Shown: positions 8,088 to 15,497, numbered from the stretch's first letter. The stretch: 17,801 nucleotides of DNA from Bacteroidia bacterium (GCA_905373625.1 CAJPTS010000015.1:1-17801), one strand, 5' to 3'. The notes: generated from the sequence alone by a model not told the origin. Numbers and translations are program-made.

Positions 8088-8641
8088 TGAAGTACGTGCC
8101 AACGTTAAGTAAGCATTATACGGAAGTCATAGTTCCAAAAATGATGAAGGAGTTTGGCTATACGAGTTCTATGCAAGTACCACGTATAGTTAAGATCGTC
8201 CTCAATCAGGGGGTAAAAGGAGCTACAGAAGATCGTAAGCTTGTTGAGCAAGCTCAGAATGACCTAAGTAATATTGCTGGACAGCACGCTGTGATTACTC
8301 GTGCTAAGAAAGATATAAATGCCTTTAAGGTACGTCGTAACATGCCTATTGGCACGATGGTGACTTTGCGTCGTGACAGAATGTATGAATTTCTCGATCG
8401 TCTCATCAACATCTCCTTACCACGTATTCGTGATTTTCAAGGAGTCCCCGAACGTATGGATGGACGCGGTAATTACACTCTAGGGGTGGCTGAGCAGATT
8501 CTCTTCCCTGAAATAGATATCGATAAAATCGCCAAACTAATGGGGATAGAAATTACATTCGTTACAAGTGCTAAGACAGATGAAGAAGGAATTGCCTTGT
8601 TGAGAGAATTTGGGATACCATTTAAAACCAAGAAAAAGTAG
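8087..8641 (+). CDS. rplE: 50S ribosomal protein uL5 (L5)
   Basis: uL5 binds 5S rRNA and forms the central protuberance. The protein is 184 residues. Landmarks are VPRIVKIVLNQGV near the N-terminus, FKVRRNMPIGTMVTLRRDRM in the middle, and RDFQGVPERMDGRGNYTLGV with EQILFPEID after it. A strong ribosome binding site, AAGGAGA at 8073-8079, lies inside rplX seven bases before the ATG. The start shares one base with the rplX stop. rpsN follows after one base. Confidence 0.97.
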   Translation: MKYVPTLSKHYTEVIVPKMMKEFGYTSSMQVPRIVKIVLNQGVKGATEDRKLVEQAQNDLSNIAGQHAVITRAKKDINAFKVRRNMPIGTMVTLRRDRMYEFLDRLINISLPRIRDFQGVPERMDGRGNYTLGVAEQILFPEIDIDKIAKLMGIEITFVTSAKTDEEGIALLREFGIPFKTKKK

Positions 8642-8642
8642 T

Positions 8643-8912
8643 ATGGCTAAGGAATCTATGAAAGCACGAGAAGTACGTCGTGCACGCTTGGTGGCTCGTT
8701 ATGCAGAAAAACGTAAGCGACTACTCGCAGAGGGGGATTATGTCGGCTTACAAAAGTTACCGCGTAATTCAAGTGCGACGCGTCTGCACAATCGCTGTAG
8801 TGTTACTGGACGTCCCAAAGGTTTCATAAGGCAGTTTGGTATCAGTCGTATCACTTTCCGTGAAATGGCTTCGCAGGGGCTTATCCCTGGCGTAAAGAAA
8901 GCTAGTTGGTAG
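8643..8912 (+). CDS. rpsN: 30S ribosomal protein uS14 (S14), zinc-free form
   Basis: uS14 is a 30S head protein next to uS3 and uS10. The protein is 89 residues, with KLPRNSSATRLHNRCSVTGR and then FIRQFGISRITFREMA. This is the longer zinc-independent form: only one Cys (residue 52) is found where the short zinc form has two CxxC pairs. The ATG at 8643 gives the family N-terminus MAKESMKAREV; the frame stays open upstream into rplE but those residues are not uS14. No Shine-Dalgarno is visible, and the one-base gap suggests coupling to rplE. Confidence 0.97.
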   Translation: MAKESMKAREVRRARLVARYAEKRKRLLAEGDYVGLQKLPRNSSATRLHNRCSVTGRPKGFIRQFGISRITFREMASQGLIPGVKKASW

Positions 8913-8933
8913 TAAAGAGTAATTGATCCGTAG

Positions 8934-9332
8934 ATGGTAACAGATCCTATAGCAGATTATTTAACGCGCGTACGTAATGCCGTACGTGCGGGTCACCGTA
9001 TAGTTGTGATTCCTGCTTCGAAACTGAAATTGAGTATTACTCATATTCTTTATACACAAGGGTTTATTTTAAACTATAAGTATGAGGAAGATGGTAAGCA
9101 AGGGCTTATTAAGATAGCGTTGAAGATTGATCCGCGTACCAGAGTGAATGCAATTAAAAATCTTCATCGCGTCAGCCGTTCTGGTTTGCGTCGTTACGCG
9201 GGAGTGGATGAGCTCCCCCGCGTATTAAACAATATGGGGATAGCAATTATATCTACTTCTCAGGGAGTTATGACTGAAAAAGAAGCTCGTCTACGCGGCA
9301 TTGGTGGCGAGGTCTTGTGTGAAGTTTATTAG
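8934..9332 (+). CDS. rpsH: 30S ribosomal protein uS8 (S8)
   Basis: uS8 is a primary 16S rRNA-binding protein; in E. coli it represses the spc operon, but I did not identify an equivalent site here. The protein is 132 residues, starts with VTDPIADYLTRVRNA and ends with the signature STSQGVMTEKEARLRGIGG and EVLCEVY. Length is normal. The ATG at 8934 follows a 21-base gap with no Shine-Dalgarno. Confidence 0.97.
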   Translation: MVTDPIADYLTRVRNAVRAGHRIVVIPASKLKLSITHILYTQGFILNYKYEEDGKQGLIKIALKIDPRTRVNAIKNLHRVSRSGLRRYAGVDELPRVLNNMGIAIISTSQGVMTEKEARLRGIGGEVLCEVY

Positions 9333-9363
9333 TGTTACATTAATTTGCGAAAATAAAGTTTAG

Positions 9364-9921
9364 ATGTCTCGTATAGGAAACAAGCCTGTAAACTTGCCCG
9401 CGGGAGTTACTGTCTCAGTAACAAAGGACAATGTGGTAAGCGTGAAAGGTCCTCTAGGAGAATTGGTACAGAAGGTTGATCCTGATATCTCTGTTAATAT
9501 TGACGGCTCAGTACTGACACTGACGCGTCCTTCGGAGCAGAAGCGTCATCGATCATTGCATGGTTTGTATCGCGCTTTGATATACAATATGGTATACGGC
9601 GTTTCTAGAGGGTGGGAATTACAACAAGAACTCATTGGTGTCGGTTTCAAAGCTGAAGTACAAGGTAATGTACTTCAAATGAGCTTAGGATTCTCACATG
9701 ACATACATTTTATGATGCCACCACAGGTAACAGTTGAGGCTAAGCAGGAAAAGCGTGGTAATCCGATTGTTACTTTTCGTTCCCCAGATAAGCAATTGTT
9801 GGGAATGGTTGCAGCTAAATTACGTTCGATCCGCCCACCTGAGCCTTATAAAGGTAAAGGTATACGTTTTGTCGGTGAAGAAATTCGTCGTAAGGCTGGT
9901 AAGAAAGCTCAATCGAAATAG
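9364..9921 (+). CDS. rplF: 50S ribosomal protein uL6 (L6)
   Basis: uL6 lies at the base of the bL12 stalk, near the factor-binding site. The protein is 185 residues and starts SRIGNKPVNLPAGVTV. The two repeated domains of the family are present, with LIGVGFKAEVQGN opening the second and the C-terminal RPPEPYKGKGIRFVGEEI. The 31-base leader is AT-rich and lacks a Shine-Dalgarno, the kind of initiation region common in Bacteroidota. Confidence 0.97.
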   Translation: MSRIGNKPVNLPAGVTVSVTKDNVVSVKGPLGELVQKVDPDISVNIDGSVLTLTRPSEQKRHRSLHGLYRALIYNMVYGVSRGWELQQELIGVGFKAEVQGNVLQMSLGFSHDIHFMMPPQVTVEAKQEKRGNPIVTFRSPDKQLLGMVAAKLRSIRPPEPYKGKGIRFVGEEIRRKAGKKAQSK

Positions 9922-9938
9922 TAGAGGGGAAAATTACA

Positions 9939-10298
9939 ATGGCGTCATTAAAGACAGCGCGTCGTTTGCGCATCAAAGAAAGAACCCGATTAAAGATCTC
10001 TGGCACTGCTTCAAGTCCACGTATGAGTGTATTTAGAAGTAATGCTCAAATATATGTCCAGTTTATTGATGACGAGAAAGGAGTTACTCTCGCTGCTGCA
10101 TCGTCAAGAAATAAAGAGATCGCAGAACGGGGACATTTATCGGGAATAGATCAGGCAGTAGCCGTCGGGGCTTTAGCCGCTAAGGTTGCGCTTGCAAAAG
10201 GGATAAAATCTGTGGTTTTTGATCGAAGTGGTTACTTGTATCATGGTCGTGTTAAAGCTCTTGCAGAGTCAGCACGTGAGTCAGGATTGGATTTTTAA
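9939..10298 (+). CDS. rplR: 50S ribosomal protein uL18 (L18)
   Basis: uL18 binds 5S rRNA together with uL5 in the central protuberance. The protein is 119 residues. It contains RLRIKERTRLKISGTASSPR near the N-terminus, RMSVFRSNAQIYVQFIDDE after it, and the C-terminal VVFDRSGYLYHGRVKALAES. GAGGGG lies about 10 bases before the ATG. Position between rplF and rpsE is canonical. Confidence 0.97.
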   Translation: MASLKTARRLRIKERTRLKISGTASSPRMSVFRSNAQIYVQFIDDEKGVTLAAASSRNKEIAERGHLSGIDQAVAVGALAAKVALAKGIKSVVFDRSGYLYHGRVKALAESARESGLDF

Positions 10299-10310
10299 GC
10301 AGGAAAGAGG

Positions 10311-10829
10311 ATGTCTGTAGAGCGTAATGCAAGAATCCGAGCAACGGATCTAGAGTTAAAAGATCGAGTTGTCGCTATAAGCCGAGTTACTAAGGTTACA
10401 AAAGGAGGACGCACTGCAAGTTTCTCTGTTGTGGTCGTAGTTGGAGATGAAAAAGGTGTAGTGGGGTACGGACTCGGAAAAGCAAATGAGGTCTCAGTAG
10501 CTATTTCTAAAGCCATAGAAAGTGCTAAGAAAAATCTGTACAGAGTTCCGATTCTAAATGGAACTATACCACATGAACAAACAGCACGTTTTGGAGGATC
10601 GCGTGTGATGATCCGTCCCGCATCTGACGGTACGGGGGTAACTGCTGGTGGCGCTATGCGTGCGGTATTAGAAAGTGTAGGGATACGGAATGTGCTTGCT
10701 AAGAGTCGTGGATCCTCTAATCCTCATAACTTAGTGAAAGCAACCATGGCTGCTTTGTTGGAGTTACGAGATGCCTACCAAATCAGTAAGCAGCGCGGTG
10801 TAGAATTAACGAAAGTCTTTAACGGTTAA
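10311..10829 (+). CDS. rpsE: 30S ribosomal protein uS5 (S5)
   Basis: uS5 is at the mRNA entry channel and affects decoding fidelity. The protein is 172 residues. The N-terminal dsRBD-like domain shows VTKVTKGGRTASFSVVVVVG (residues 26-45) and GYGLGKANEVSVAISKA (52-68). The C-terminal domain has GGSRVMIRPASDGTGVTAGG and the family segment NVLAKSRGSSNPHNLVKAT. The ATG at 10311 is 12 bases after rplR with AGGA upstream. Nothing suggests a resistance variant, but I did not align it. Confidence 0.97.
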   Translation: MSVERNARIRATDLELKDRVVAISRVTKVTKGGRTASFSVVVVVGDEKGVVGYGLGKANEVSVAISKAIESAKKNLYRVPILNGTIPHEQTARFGGSRVMIRPASDGTGVTAGGAMRAVLESVGIRNVLAKSRGSSNPHNLVKATMAALLELRDAYQISKQRGVELTKVFNG

Positions 10830-10845
10830 AGAGGAGGAGTGATTA

Positions 10846-11025
10846 ATGGCGAAAGTACGTATTACTCAAGTGCGAAGTATTATTGGGGTTACGAAGCGTC
10901 AGCGTACAACATTGCAAACACTCGGGCTTCGTCGCATCCGTCAGACGGTAGAACTTGAAGCTACATCCAGTGTATTGGGCGCTATTCGTAAGGTTGATCA
11001 CTTAGTACAGGTGGTTGAGTTGTAA
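10846..11025 (+). CDS. rpmD: 50S ribosomal protein uL30 (L30)
   Basis: uL30 is a small 23S rRNA-binding protein. The 59-residue protein starts MAKVRITQVRSIIGVTKRQR and continues with TLQTLGLRRIRQTVELE and ends VDHLVQVVEL. This matches the family pattern of a beta strand, the short motif S-x-IG then LGLRRI, and the terminal strand. GAGGAGG at 10831-10837 is a strong ribosome binding site, 8 bases before the ATG. It sits between rpsE and rplO, where rpmD belongs. It is easy to miss because of its length. Confidence 0.96.
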   Translation: MAKVRITQVRSIIGVTKRQRTTLQTLGLRRIRQTVELEATSSVLGAIRKVDHLVQVVEL

Positions 11026-11042
11026 TAGGAGGCTGAAAAGTG

Positions 11043-11498
11043 ATGACAATTTTGCGTTTAGATAATTTGCGTCCTTTTGCTGGCGCAGTAAGATCTAATA
11101 AAAGAAAAGGTAGAGGACAAGGATCGGGGTACGGCGGAACTTCTACGCGTGGTCATAAAGGGGCTAAGTCGCGTTCAGGGTATTCGCGAAAGCGTGGTTT
11201 TGAAGGAGGTCAAATGCCTTTGCAACGACGTTTGCCGAAGTTCGGTTTTACTAACCCATTCCGAGTAGAATATAAAGTCTTTAATTTGAGAGACTTGCTG
11301 GCTATCGCCGAAGCTTTTTCTCTTGTTGAAATAACTCCAGATGTGTTGCGTTCCTTGGGCTACTTAGGGCAACGCGAAAGAATGAAAGTGCTCGCTGAGG
11401 GAGAACTAACACAAAGCTTGAATATCACTGCACATGCTTTTTCTAAAAAAGCAGAAGAGATAATCACGTCTCATAATGGGACAGCAAATAAGGAATAG
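11043..11498 (+). CDS. rplO: 50S ribosomal protein uL15 (L15)
   Basis: uL15 is a 50S assembly protein with a long basic N-terminal extension that threads into 23S rRNA. The protein is 151 residues. The glycine-rich part RKGRGQGSGYGGTSTRGHKG is followed by GAKSRSGYSRKRGFEGGQMP and LQRRLPKFGF, all diagnostic. I prefer ATG 11043 to the adjacent GTG at 11040: AGGAGG at 11027-11032 is 10 bases from the ATG and 7 from the GTG, so both are possible and differ by one residue. secY follows after 6 bases. Confidence 0.96.
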   Translation: MTILRLDNLRPFAGAVRSNKRKGRGQGSGYGGTSTRGHKGAKSRSGYSRKRGFEGGQMPLQRRLPKFGFTNPFRVEYKVFNLRDLLAIAEAFSLVEITPDVLRSLGYLGQRERMKVLAEGELTQSLNITAHAFSKKAEEIITSHNGTANKE

Positions 11499-11504
11499 AA
11501 ACTT

Positions 11505-12827
11505 ATGCGACGGTTAGTTGAGACTTTTAAGAATATCTATCGTATAGAGGACTTGCGGAATCGCATCCTCTATACTTTGGGTATATTACTGGTTTATCGT
11601 TTAGGAAGTTTTGTCGTATTGCCGGGTATAGATCCTTCGCAGCTTGACGCATTACGGCGTCAGACCGAAGATGGCGTTATGGGGCTCTTGGATATGTTCT
11701 CGGGAGGCGCATTTAGTCATGCTTCGATTTTTGCGCTGGGTATTATGCCTTATATCTCCGCTTCCATTGTTGTACAGTTATTGGGAATGGCTATTCCTTA
11801 TTTCCAGCGACTACAGCGAGAAGGCGAGAGTGGACATCGAAAGATAAATCAGATCACACGCTATTTAACTGTCGCTATTCTGATTATACAAGCGCCTGGT
11901 TACTTGGCTAATTTGCACTTCCAATTGCCCGATACTGCATTTGCACTTAAAGGAATTTATTTCACCGTGACATCTACAATTATCCTGATCGCGGGAACTA
12001 TGTTCGTCATGTGGTTAGGAGAACGTATAACAGAAAAAGGAATAGGAAACGGAATCTCTTTGATCATCATGATCGGTATAATTGCACGTTTGCCTTTTGC
12101 TTTCACTGCTGAGTTTTTTAATAGAGCAGAAGAAATGGCAGGAGGACTTGTAATGTTTTTAGCCGAAATGATTGTGCTTTTTGTAGTCTTCATGTTTTCT
12201 ATACTTTTAGTACAGGGTACTCGTCGTATTCCTGTGCAATATGCAAAACGTGTTGTCGGAAATAAGCAATACGGTGGTGCGCGCCAGTATATTCCGCTAA
12301 AGGTAAATGCGGCGGGTGTGATGCCAATCATATTTGCACAAGCATTGATGATTTTGCCCGCAATGTTCTTTCGCGGAGGAGATAATGTTACAGGAATAGC
12401 TGCCGTTTTTTCCGATATCACGGGATTTTGGTATAATTTCGTTCTAGCAATCCTTATAATTGTGTTTACTTATCTTTACACAGCTATTACGATTAATCCT
12501 AATCAAATGGCTGAGGATATGAAACGAAATGGCGGATTTATTCCAGGTATAAAGCCTGGTCGCGCAACAATAAATTTCTTGTACGATATTACAAGTAAGA
12601 TCACGTTGCCAGGTTCTATCTTTTTAGCAATAATTGCTATACTCCCCTCTTTTGCTGTGATGTTCAGCGTAGATACTCAGTTTGCGCAGTTTTATGGCGG
12701 AACGTCGCTGTTGATTTTGGTCGGAGTCGTGCTCGATACGCTACAGCAAATTGAGAGTCATCTGCTGATGCGTCATTATGACGGACTCATGAAGCACGGG
12801 AGAATTAAAGGGAAAAGTGGCTACTAG
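11505..12827 (+). CDS. secY: Protein translocase subunit SecY
   Basis: SecY is the channel of the inner-membrane SecYEG translocon that exports unfolded proteins and inserts membrane proteins. The protein is 440 residues with about ten hydrophobic segments, for example near residues 22-40, 73-97, 120-137, 152-170, 183-200, 212-237, 268-288, 308-330, 368-388 and 398-412. Conserved parts are MPYISASIVVQLL (81-93), the cytoplasmic GERITEKGIGNGISLI (172-187), the loop carrying RRIPVQYAKR (240-249), and NGGFIPGIKPGRAT (342-355). AAGGA lies upstream of the ATG. The location between rplO and map with no adk is the Bacteroidota arrangement. Confidence 0.97.
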   Translation: MRRLVETFKNIYRIEDLRNRILYTLGILLVYRLGSFVVLPGIDPSQLDALRRQTEDGVMGLLDMFSGGAFSHASIFALGIMPYISASIVVQLLGMAIPYFQRLQREGESGHRKINQITRYLTVAILIIQAPGYLANLHFQLPDTAFALKGIYFTVTSTIILIAGTMFVMWLGERITEKGIGNGISLIIMIGIIARLPFAFTAEFFNRAEEMAGGLVMFLAEMIVLFVVFMFSILLVQGTRRIPVQYAKRVVGNKQYGGARQYIPLKVNAAGVMPIIFAQALMILPAMFFRGGDNVTGIAAVFSDITGFWYNFVLAILIIVFTYLYTAITINPNQMAEDMKRNGGFIPGIKPGRATINFLYDITSKITLPGSIFLAIIAILPSFAVMFSVDTQFAQFYGGTSLLILVGVVLDTLQQIESHLLMRHYDGLMKHGRIKGKSGY

Positions 12828-12845
12828 GCACTAAAATTATTTCAT

Positions 12846-12853
12846 TACCTTTG
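12846..12853 (+). promoter_or_regulatory. Candidate internal promoter, -7 element before map
   Basis: The 62-base secY-map gap is the largest inside the operon. It contains TACCTTTG, an exact match to the TAnnTTTG -7 consensus recognised by the Bacteroidota primary sigma factor. It lies 36 bases before the map ATG. I cannot see a good TTG/TTTG -33 element at the proper distance upstream (about 12820-12828), so the call is tentative. If active it would give extra transcription of map, infA and the alpha cluster. Confidence 0.35.
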
Positions 12854-12889
12854 TACCCGAATTGTTTGTAATAGGGTGTATTGTTATAC

Positions 12890-13690
12890 ATGCGTTCTTT
12901 GAGTATAAAAACTGATGAAGAAGTAGAGTATCTCCGTCAGAACAATCAATTGGTGGCAGCGACATTGGCGTATATTGCTACCTTGATTGAGCCTGGAGTG
13001 CAGACAAAGGTTTTGGATCAGTGTGCTGAAGAGTTTATTCGTGATCACGGTGCACAACCAGGTTTCAAAGGATATGAAGGATTCCCTTATACGCTTTGTG
13101 TCTCTGTAAATGATGTTGTCGTGCATGGGTTTCCTAGTGAATATAGTCTCCAAGAAGGTGATATAGTGTCTGTTGATTGTGGAACACTAATGCACGGATA
13201 TTATGGAGATTCGGCTTATACTTTTGGTGTAGGAGAAATTTCGCAGGAGAATAAGGACTTGTTGCGTGTCACGAGAGAAAGTCTTGATTTAGCGATTGGA
13301 AGTATTAAGAGCGGCTGGCGCGTAGGCGATATTGGCGCAACGATACAAGCGTATGTCGAGGATAACGGGTATGGTATTGTGCGTGAGATGGTGGGGCATG
13401 GTTTAGGAAGAGATATGCACGAGCAACCTGAGGTGCCCAATTATGGTCGGAGAGGGCATGGGAAGGCACTTACGCCTAATTTGGTGCTCTGCATTGAACC
13501 TATGGTCACACTCGGAAAGCGCTTTATATATGTAGATCGAGACGGTTGGACGGTCAGGACTACAGATCGGAAAAATGCTGCTCATTTTGAGAAGGCTGTT
13601 GTCATATCTAAAGATGGTGCAGCAGAGGAATTGACACCATATGGTGAAATTGTAGAGAATTTGAAGAAAAAAGGAGCTTGGGTTAGTTAG
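12890..13690 (+). CDS. map: Methionine aminopeptidase, type I
   Basis: Removes the initiator methionine from nascent proteins after deformylation; a cytoplasmic dimetal enzyme. With the ATG at 12890 the protein is 266 residues, the usual short bacterial type. The five metal ligands are all visible: D96 (SVDCG), D107 (YYGDSA), H170 (MVGHGLG), E203 (CIEPM) and E234 (AHFEKAV). Substrate-binding H79 (VVHGFP) and H177 (DMHEQPEVPNYG) are present too. An in-frame TTG at 12881 was rejected. There is a 62-base leader with a candidate promoter. The infA start is 6 bases after the stop. Confidence 0.97.
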   Translation: MRSLSIKTDEEVEYLRQNNQLVAATLAYIATLIEPGVQTKVLDQCAEEFIRDHGAQPGFKGYEGFPYTLCVSVNDVVVHGFPSEYSLQEGDIVSVDCGTLMHGYYGDSAYTFGVGEISQENKDLLRVTRESLDLAIGSIKSGWRVGDIGATIQAYVEDNGYGIVREMVGHGLGRDMHEQPEVPNYGRRGHGKALTPNLVLCIEPMVTLGKRFIYVDRDGWTVRTTDRKNAAHFEKAVVISKDGAAEELTPYGEIVENLKKKGAWVS

Positions 13691-13696
13691 TTGTAT

Positions 13697-13927
13697 ATGG
13701 CAAAGCAAGCAACAATAGTTCGTGAGGGCGAGATAATTGAGTCTTTATCTAATGCGCGTTTTCGTGTCAGATTGGATAATGGGATGATTGTAACAGCTCA
13801 AGTGTCTGGAAAGATGCGAATTCGCTACATAAAAATTGTGACAGGAGATTTGGTTAAAGTAGAATTTTCTCCCTATGATCTAACTTGGGGAAGAATAATA
13901 GTTCGTGAAAAAAGAAGTGAGGCATGA
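13697..13927 (+). CDS. infA: Translation initiation factor IF-1
   Basis: IF-1 is a one-domain OB-fold protein that occupies the 30S A site during initiation. With the ATG at 13697 it is 76 residues, slightly longer than the usual 72 through a few C-terminal residues. The core matches the family: NARFRVRLDNGMIVTAQVSG, then KMRIRYIKIVTGD and SPYDLTWGRIIVR. An in-frame TTG at 13691 was rejected. No Shine-Dalgarno is visible. The stop overlaps the rpmJ start as ATGA. Confidence 0.96.
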   Translation: MAKQATIVREGEIIESLSNARFRVRLDNGMIVTAQVSGKMRIRYIKIVTGDLVKVEFSPYDLTWGRIIVREKRSEA

Positions 13928-14043
13928 AAGTACGTACATCTGTAAAGAAACGTAGCAGCGATTGTAAGTTAGTACGGCGCAAGGGACGTTTGTATGTGAT
14001 TTGCAAAAAGAATCCGAAGTACAAACAGCGTCAAGGTAAATAA
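13924..14043 (+). CDS. rpmJ: 50S ribosomal protein bL36 (L36), partial zinc ribbon
   Basis: bL36 is the smallest 50S protein and stabilises 23S rRNA near the factor-binding region. The 39-residue protein starts MKVRTSVKKRSSDCKLVRRK and ends NPKYKQRQGK. The zinc form has Cys11, Cys14, Cys27 and His33; here these positions are Ser11, Cys14, Cys27 and Tyr33. Two of four ligands are therefore lost and zinc binding is unlikely. The insertion of a residue in KKNPKYKQRQG fits zinc-free (C-minus) forms. The ATG lies in the infA stop (4-base overlap), so translation is probably coupled. The short length hides it from ordinary gene calling. Confidence 0.96.
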   Translation: MKVRTSVKKRSSDCKLVRRKGRLYVICKKNPKYKQRQGK

Positions 14044-14070
14044 TTGCGCTGTAATTTAAGAGTATTGATA

Positions 14071-14448
14071 ATGGCACGAATTGTAGGTGTAGATTTACCG
14101 AGAGCAAAGCGAGGAGAAATTGCTTTGACGTACATATATGGTATAGGGCGGAGTCGAGCCAAGCAAATTTTGGCTTTGGCGTCTATTGATCCTGCTGTAA
14201 AAGTCCAAGATTGGACAGATGCAAATGTCGCAGATATCCGCAGTATCATCGGCGAGAAGTTTACGGTAGAAGGTGAGCTGCGCGCTGAAGTACAGATGAA
14301 TATTAAGCGTTTGATGGATATCGGTTGTTATCGCGGGATTCGTCATCGTTTAGGTTTACCAGTACGTGGACAAGGAACTAAGAACAATGCTCGCACGCGA
14401 AAAGGTAAGCGCAAGACTGTCTCGAACAAAAAAAATGCACCTAAATAA
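14071..14448 (+). CDS. rpsM: 30S ribosomal protein uS13 (S13)
   Basis: uS13 is in the 30S head, contacts the P-site tRNA and makes bridges to the 50S central protuberance. With the ATG at 14071 the protein is 125 residues. It starts MARIVGVDLPRAKRGEIAL and contains YIYGIGRSRAKQIL, GCYRGIRHRLGLPVRGQGTK and the basic tail NNARTRKGKRKT. An in-frame TTG at 14044 was rejected because it would add nine residues not found in the family. A 27-base gap with no Shine-Dalgarno precedes it. Confidence 0.97.
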   Translation: MARIVGVDLPRAKRGEIALTYIYGIGRSRAKQILALASIDPAVKVQDWTDANVADIRSIIGEKFTVEGELRAEVQMNIKRLMDIGCYRGIRHRLGLPVRGQGTKNNARTRKGKRKTVSNKKNAPK

Positions 14449-14455
14449 ACTGTAG

Positions 14456-14845
14456 ATGGCAAAGAAAACTGGAGCTTCACGTCGCAGACGTGTTAGAGTT
14501 GATTCTGAGGGACAGGCACATATACATTCTTCTTTCAATAATATTATAGTTACATTAGCCAATATGAATGGTGATGTAATCTCGTGGTCCTCGTCTGGGA
14601 AGATGGATTTCAAGGGATCTAAGAAGAATACGCCTTATGCGGCTCAAATGTCTGCTGCTGATTGTGCAAAAGTCGCTTATGATTTGGGATTGCGACGTGT
14701 TACAGTCTATGTTAAAGGTCCTGGGAATGGAAGAGAGGCCGCTATTCGTACGATACATCAAGCGGGAATTTTAGTGCAAGAAATCCGAGATGTTACACCG
14801 TTGCCTCATAATGGGTGTCGTCCTCCCAAAAGACGTCGTGCGTAA
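14456..14845 (+). CDS. rpsK: 30S ribosomal protein uS11 (S11)
   Basis: uS11 lies on the 30S platform near the E site and the mRNA exit. The protein is 129 residues. It has HIHSSFNNIIVTLANMNGD, SWSSSGKMDFKGSKKNTPYA and the C-terminal TPLPHNGCRPPKRRRA, all diagnostic. Length is normal. It is 7 bases after rpsM and has no clear Shine-Dalgarno. Confidence 0.97.
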   Translation: MAKKTGASRRRRVRVDSEGQAHIHSSFNNIIVTLANMNGDVISWSSSGKMDFKGSKKNTPYAAQMSAADCAKVAYDLGLRRVTVYVKGPGNGREAAIRTIHQAGILVQEIRDVTPLPHNGCRPPKRRRA

Positions 14846-14879
14846 TTTATTACTTACTAAGTTTCGATTTTGAGAGAAA

Positions 14880-15488
14880 ATGGCAAGATATACAGGACCA
14901 ACGACTAAAATCTCACGTCGCTTTGAAGAGCCCATTTATGGCACAGATAAGTCTTATGAAAAAAAGTCTTATCCTCCAGGAATGCATGGCAAAAATAAAC
15001 GACATCGTAAAGTCTCAGAATACGGGCAGCAGTTGGCTGAAAAACAAAAAGCTAAGTACACTTACGGTTTGTTGGAGCGCCAATTTGCAAATCTTTTTGT
15101 AAGAGCTTCGCGACGTAAAGGCGTAACGGGGGAAATTCTCCTCCAACTCCTTGAATCGCGTCTTGATAACGTCGTTTATCGTTTAGGGATTGCTCCATCA
15201 CGCGCAGCAGCACGTCAGCTAGTCTCCCATTGTCATATTATCGTTAATGGGGAGGTGGTTAATATCCCATCTTTTACTGTAAAAGCTTCTGATCTTATTG
15301 GCGTACGTGAAAAATCTAAATCGTTGCAAGTCATCGTTGATTCCTTATCTACTAATCATCGTAGCAGATATTCTTGGTTAGAGTGGGACGAAAAAGCAAT
15401 GGTTGGCAAATTTCTAAACGTACCTGAAAGGGCAGATATCCCCGAAAATATCCGCGAACAACTCATTGTTGAATTGTACTCTAAGTAG
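14880..15488 (+). CDS. rpsD: 30S ribosomal protein uS4 (S4)
   Basis: uS4 is a primary 16S rRNA-binding protein that nucleates the 30S body and influences fidelity. The protein is 202 residues with the zinc-free N-terminus MARYTGPTTKISRRFEEPIY. SYPPGMHGKNKRH follows, and then the S4 RNA-binding domain with ESRLDNVVYRLGIAPSRAAA and QLVSHCHIIVNG. In E. coli it represses the alpha operon; I did not find a comparable pseudoknot here. The 34-base gap upstream is AT-rich; TAAGTTTC in it is one mismatch from a -7 element, too weak to call. Confidence 0.97.
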   Translation: MARYTGPTTKISRRFEEPIYGTDKSYEKKSYPPGMHGKNKRHRKVSEYGQQLAEKQKAKYTYGLLERQFANLFVRASRRKGVTGEILLQLLESRLDNVVYRLGIAPSRAAARQLVSHCHIIVNGEVVNIPSFTVKASDLIGVREKSKSLQVIVDSLSTNHRSRYSWLEWDEKAMVGKFLNVPERADIPENIREQLIVELYSK

Positions 15489-15497
15489 GCATTGATA

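Noticed and set aside
9734..10036. 100-codon plus frame spanning the rplF/rplR junction
   Set aside because: Alternative frame of two conserved genes; its peptide has no recognisable domain.
11957..12421. 154-codon minus-strand frame
   Set aside because: Antisense shadow of the hydrophobic SecY coding sequence; no family resemblance.
14846..14879. Promoter before rpsD
   Set aside because: TAAGTTTC has one mismatch to the -7 consensus and no upstream element is visible.
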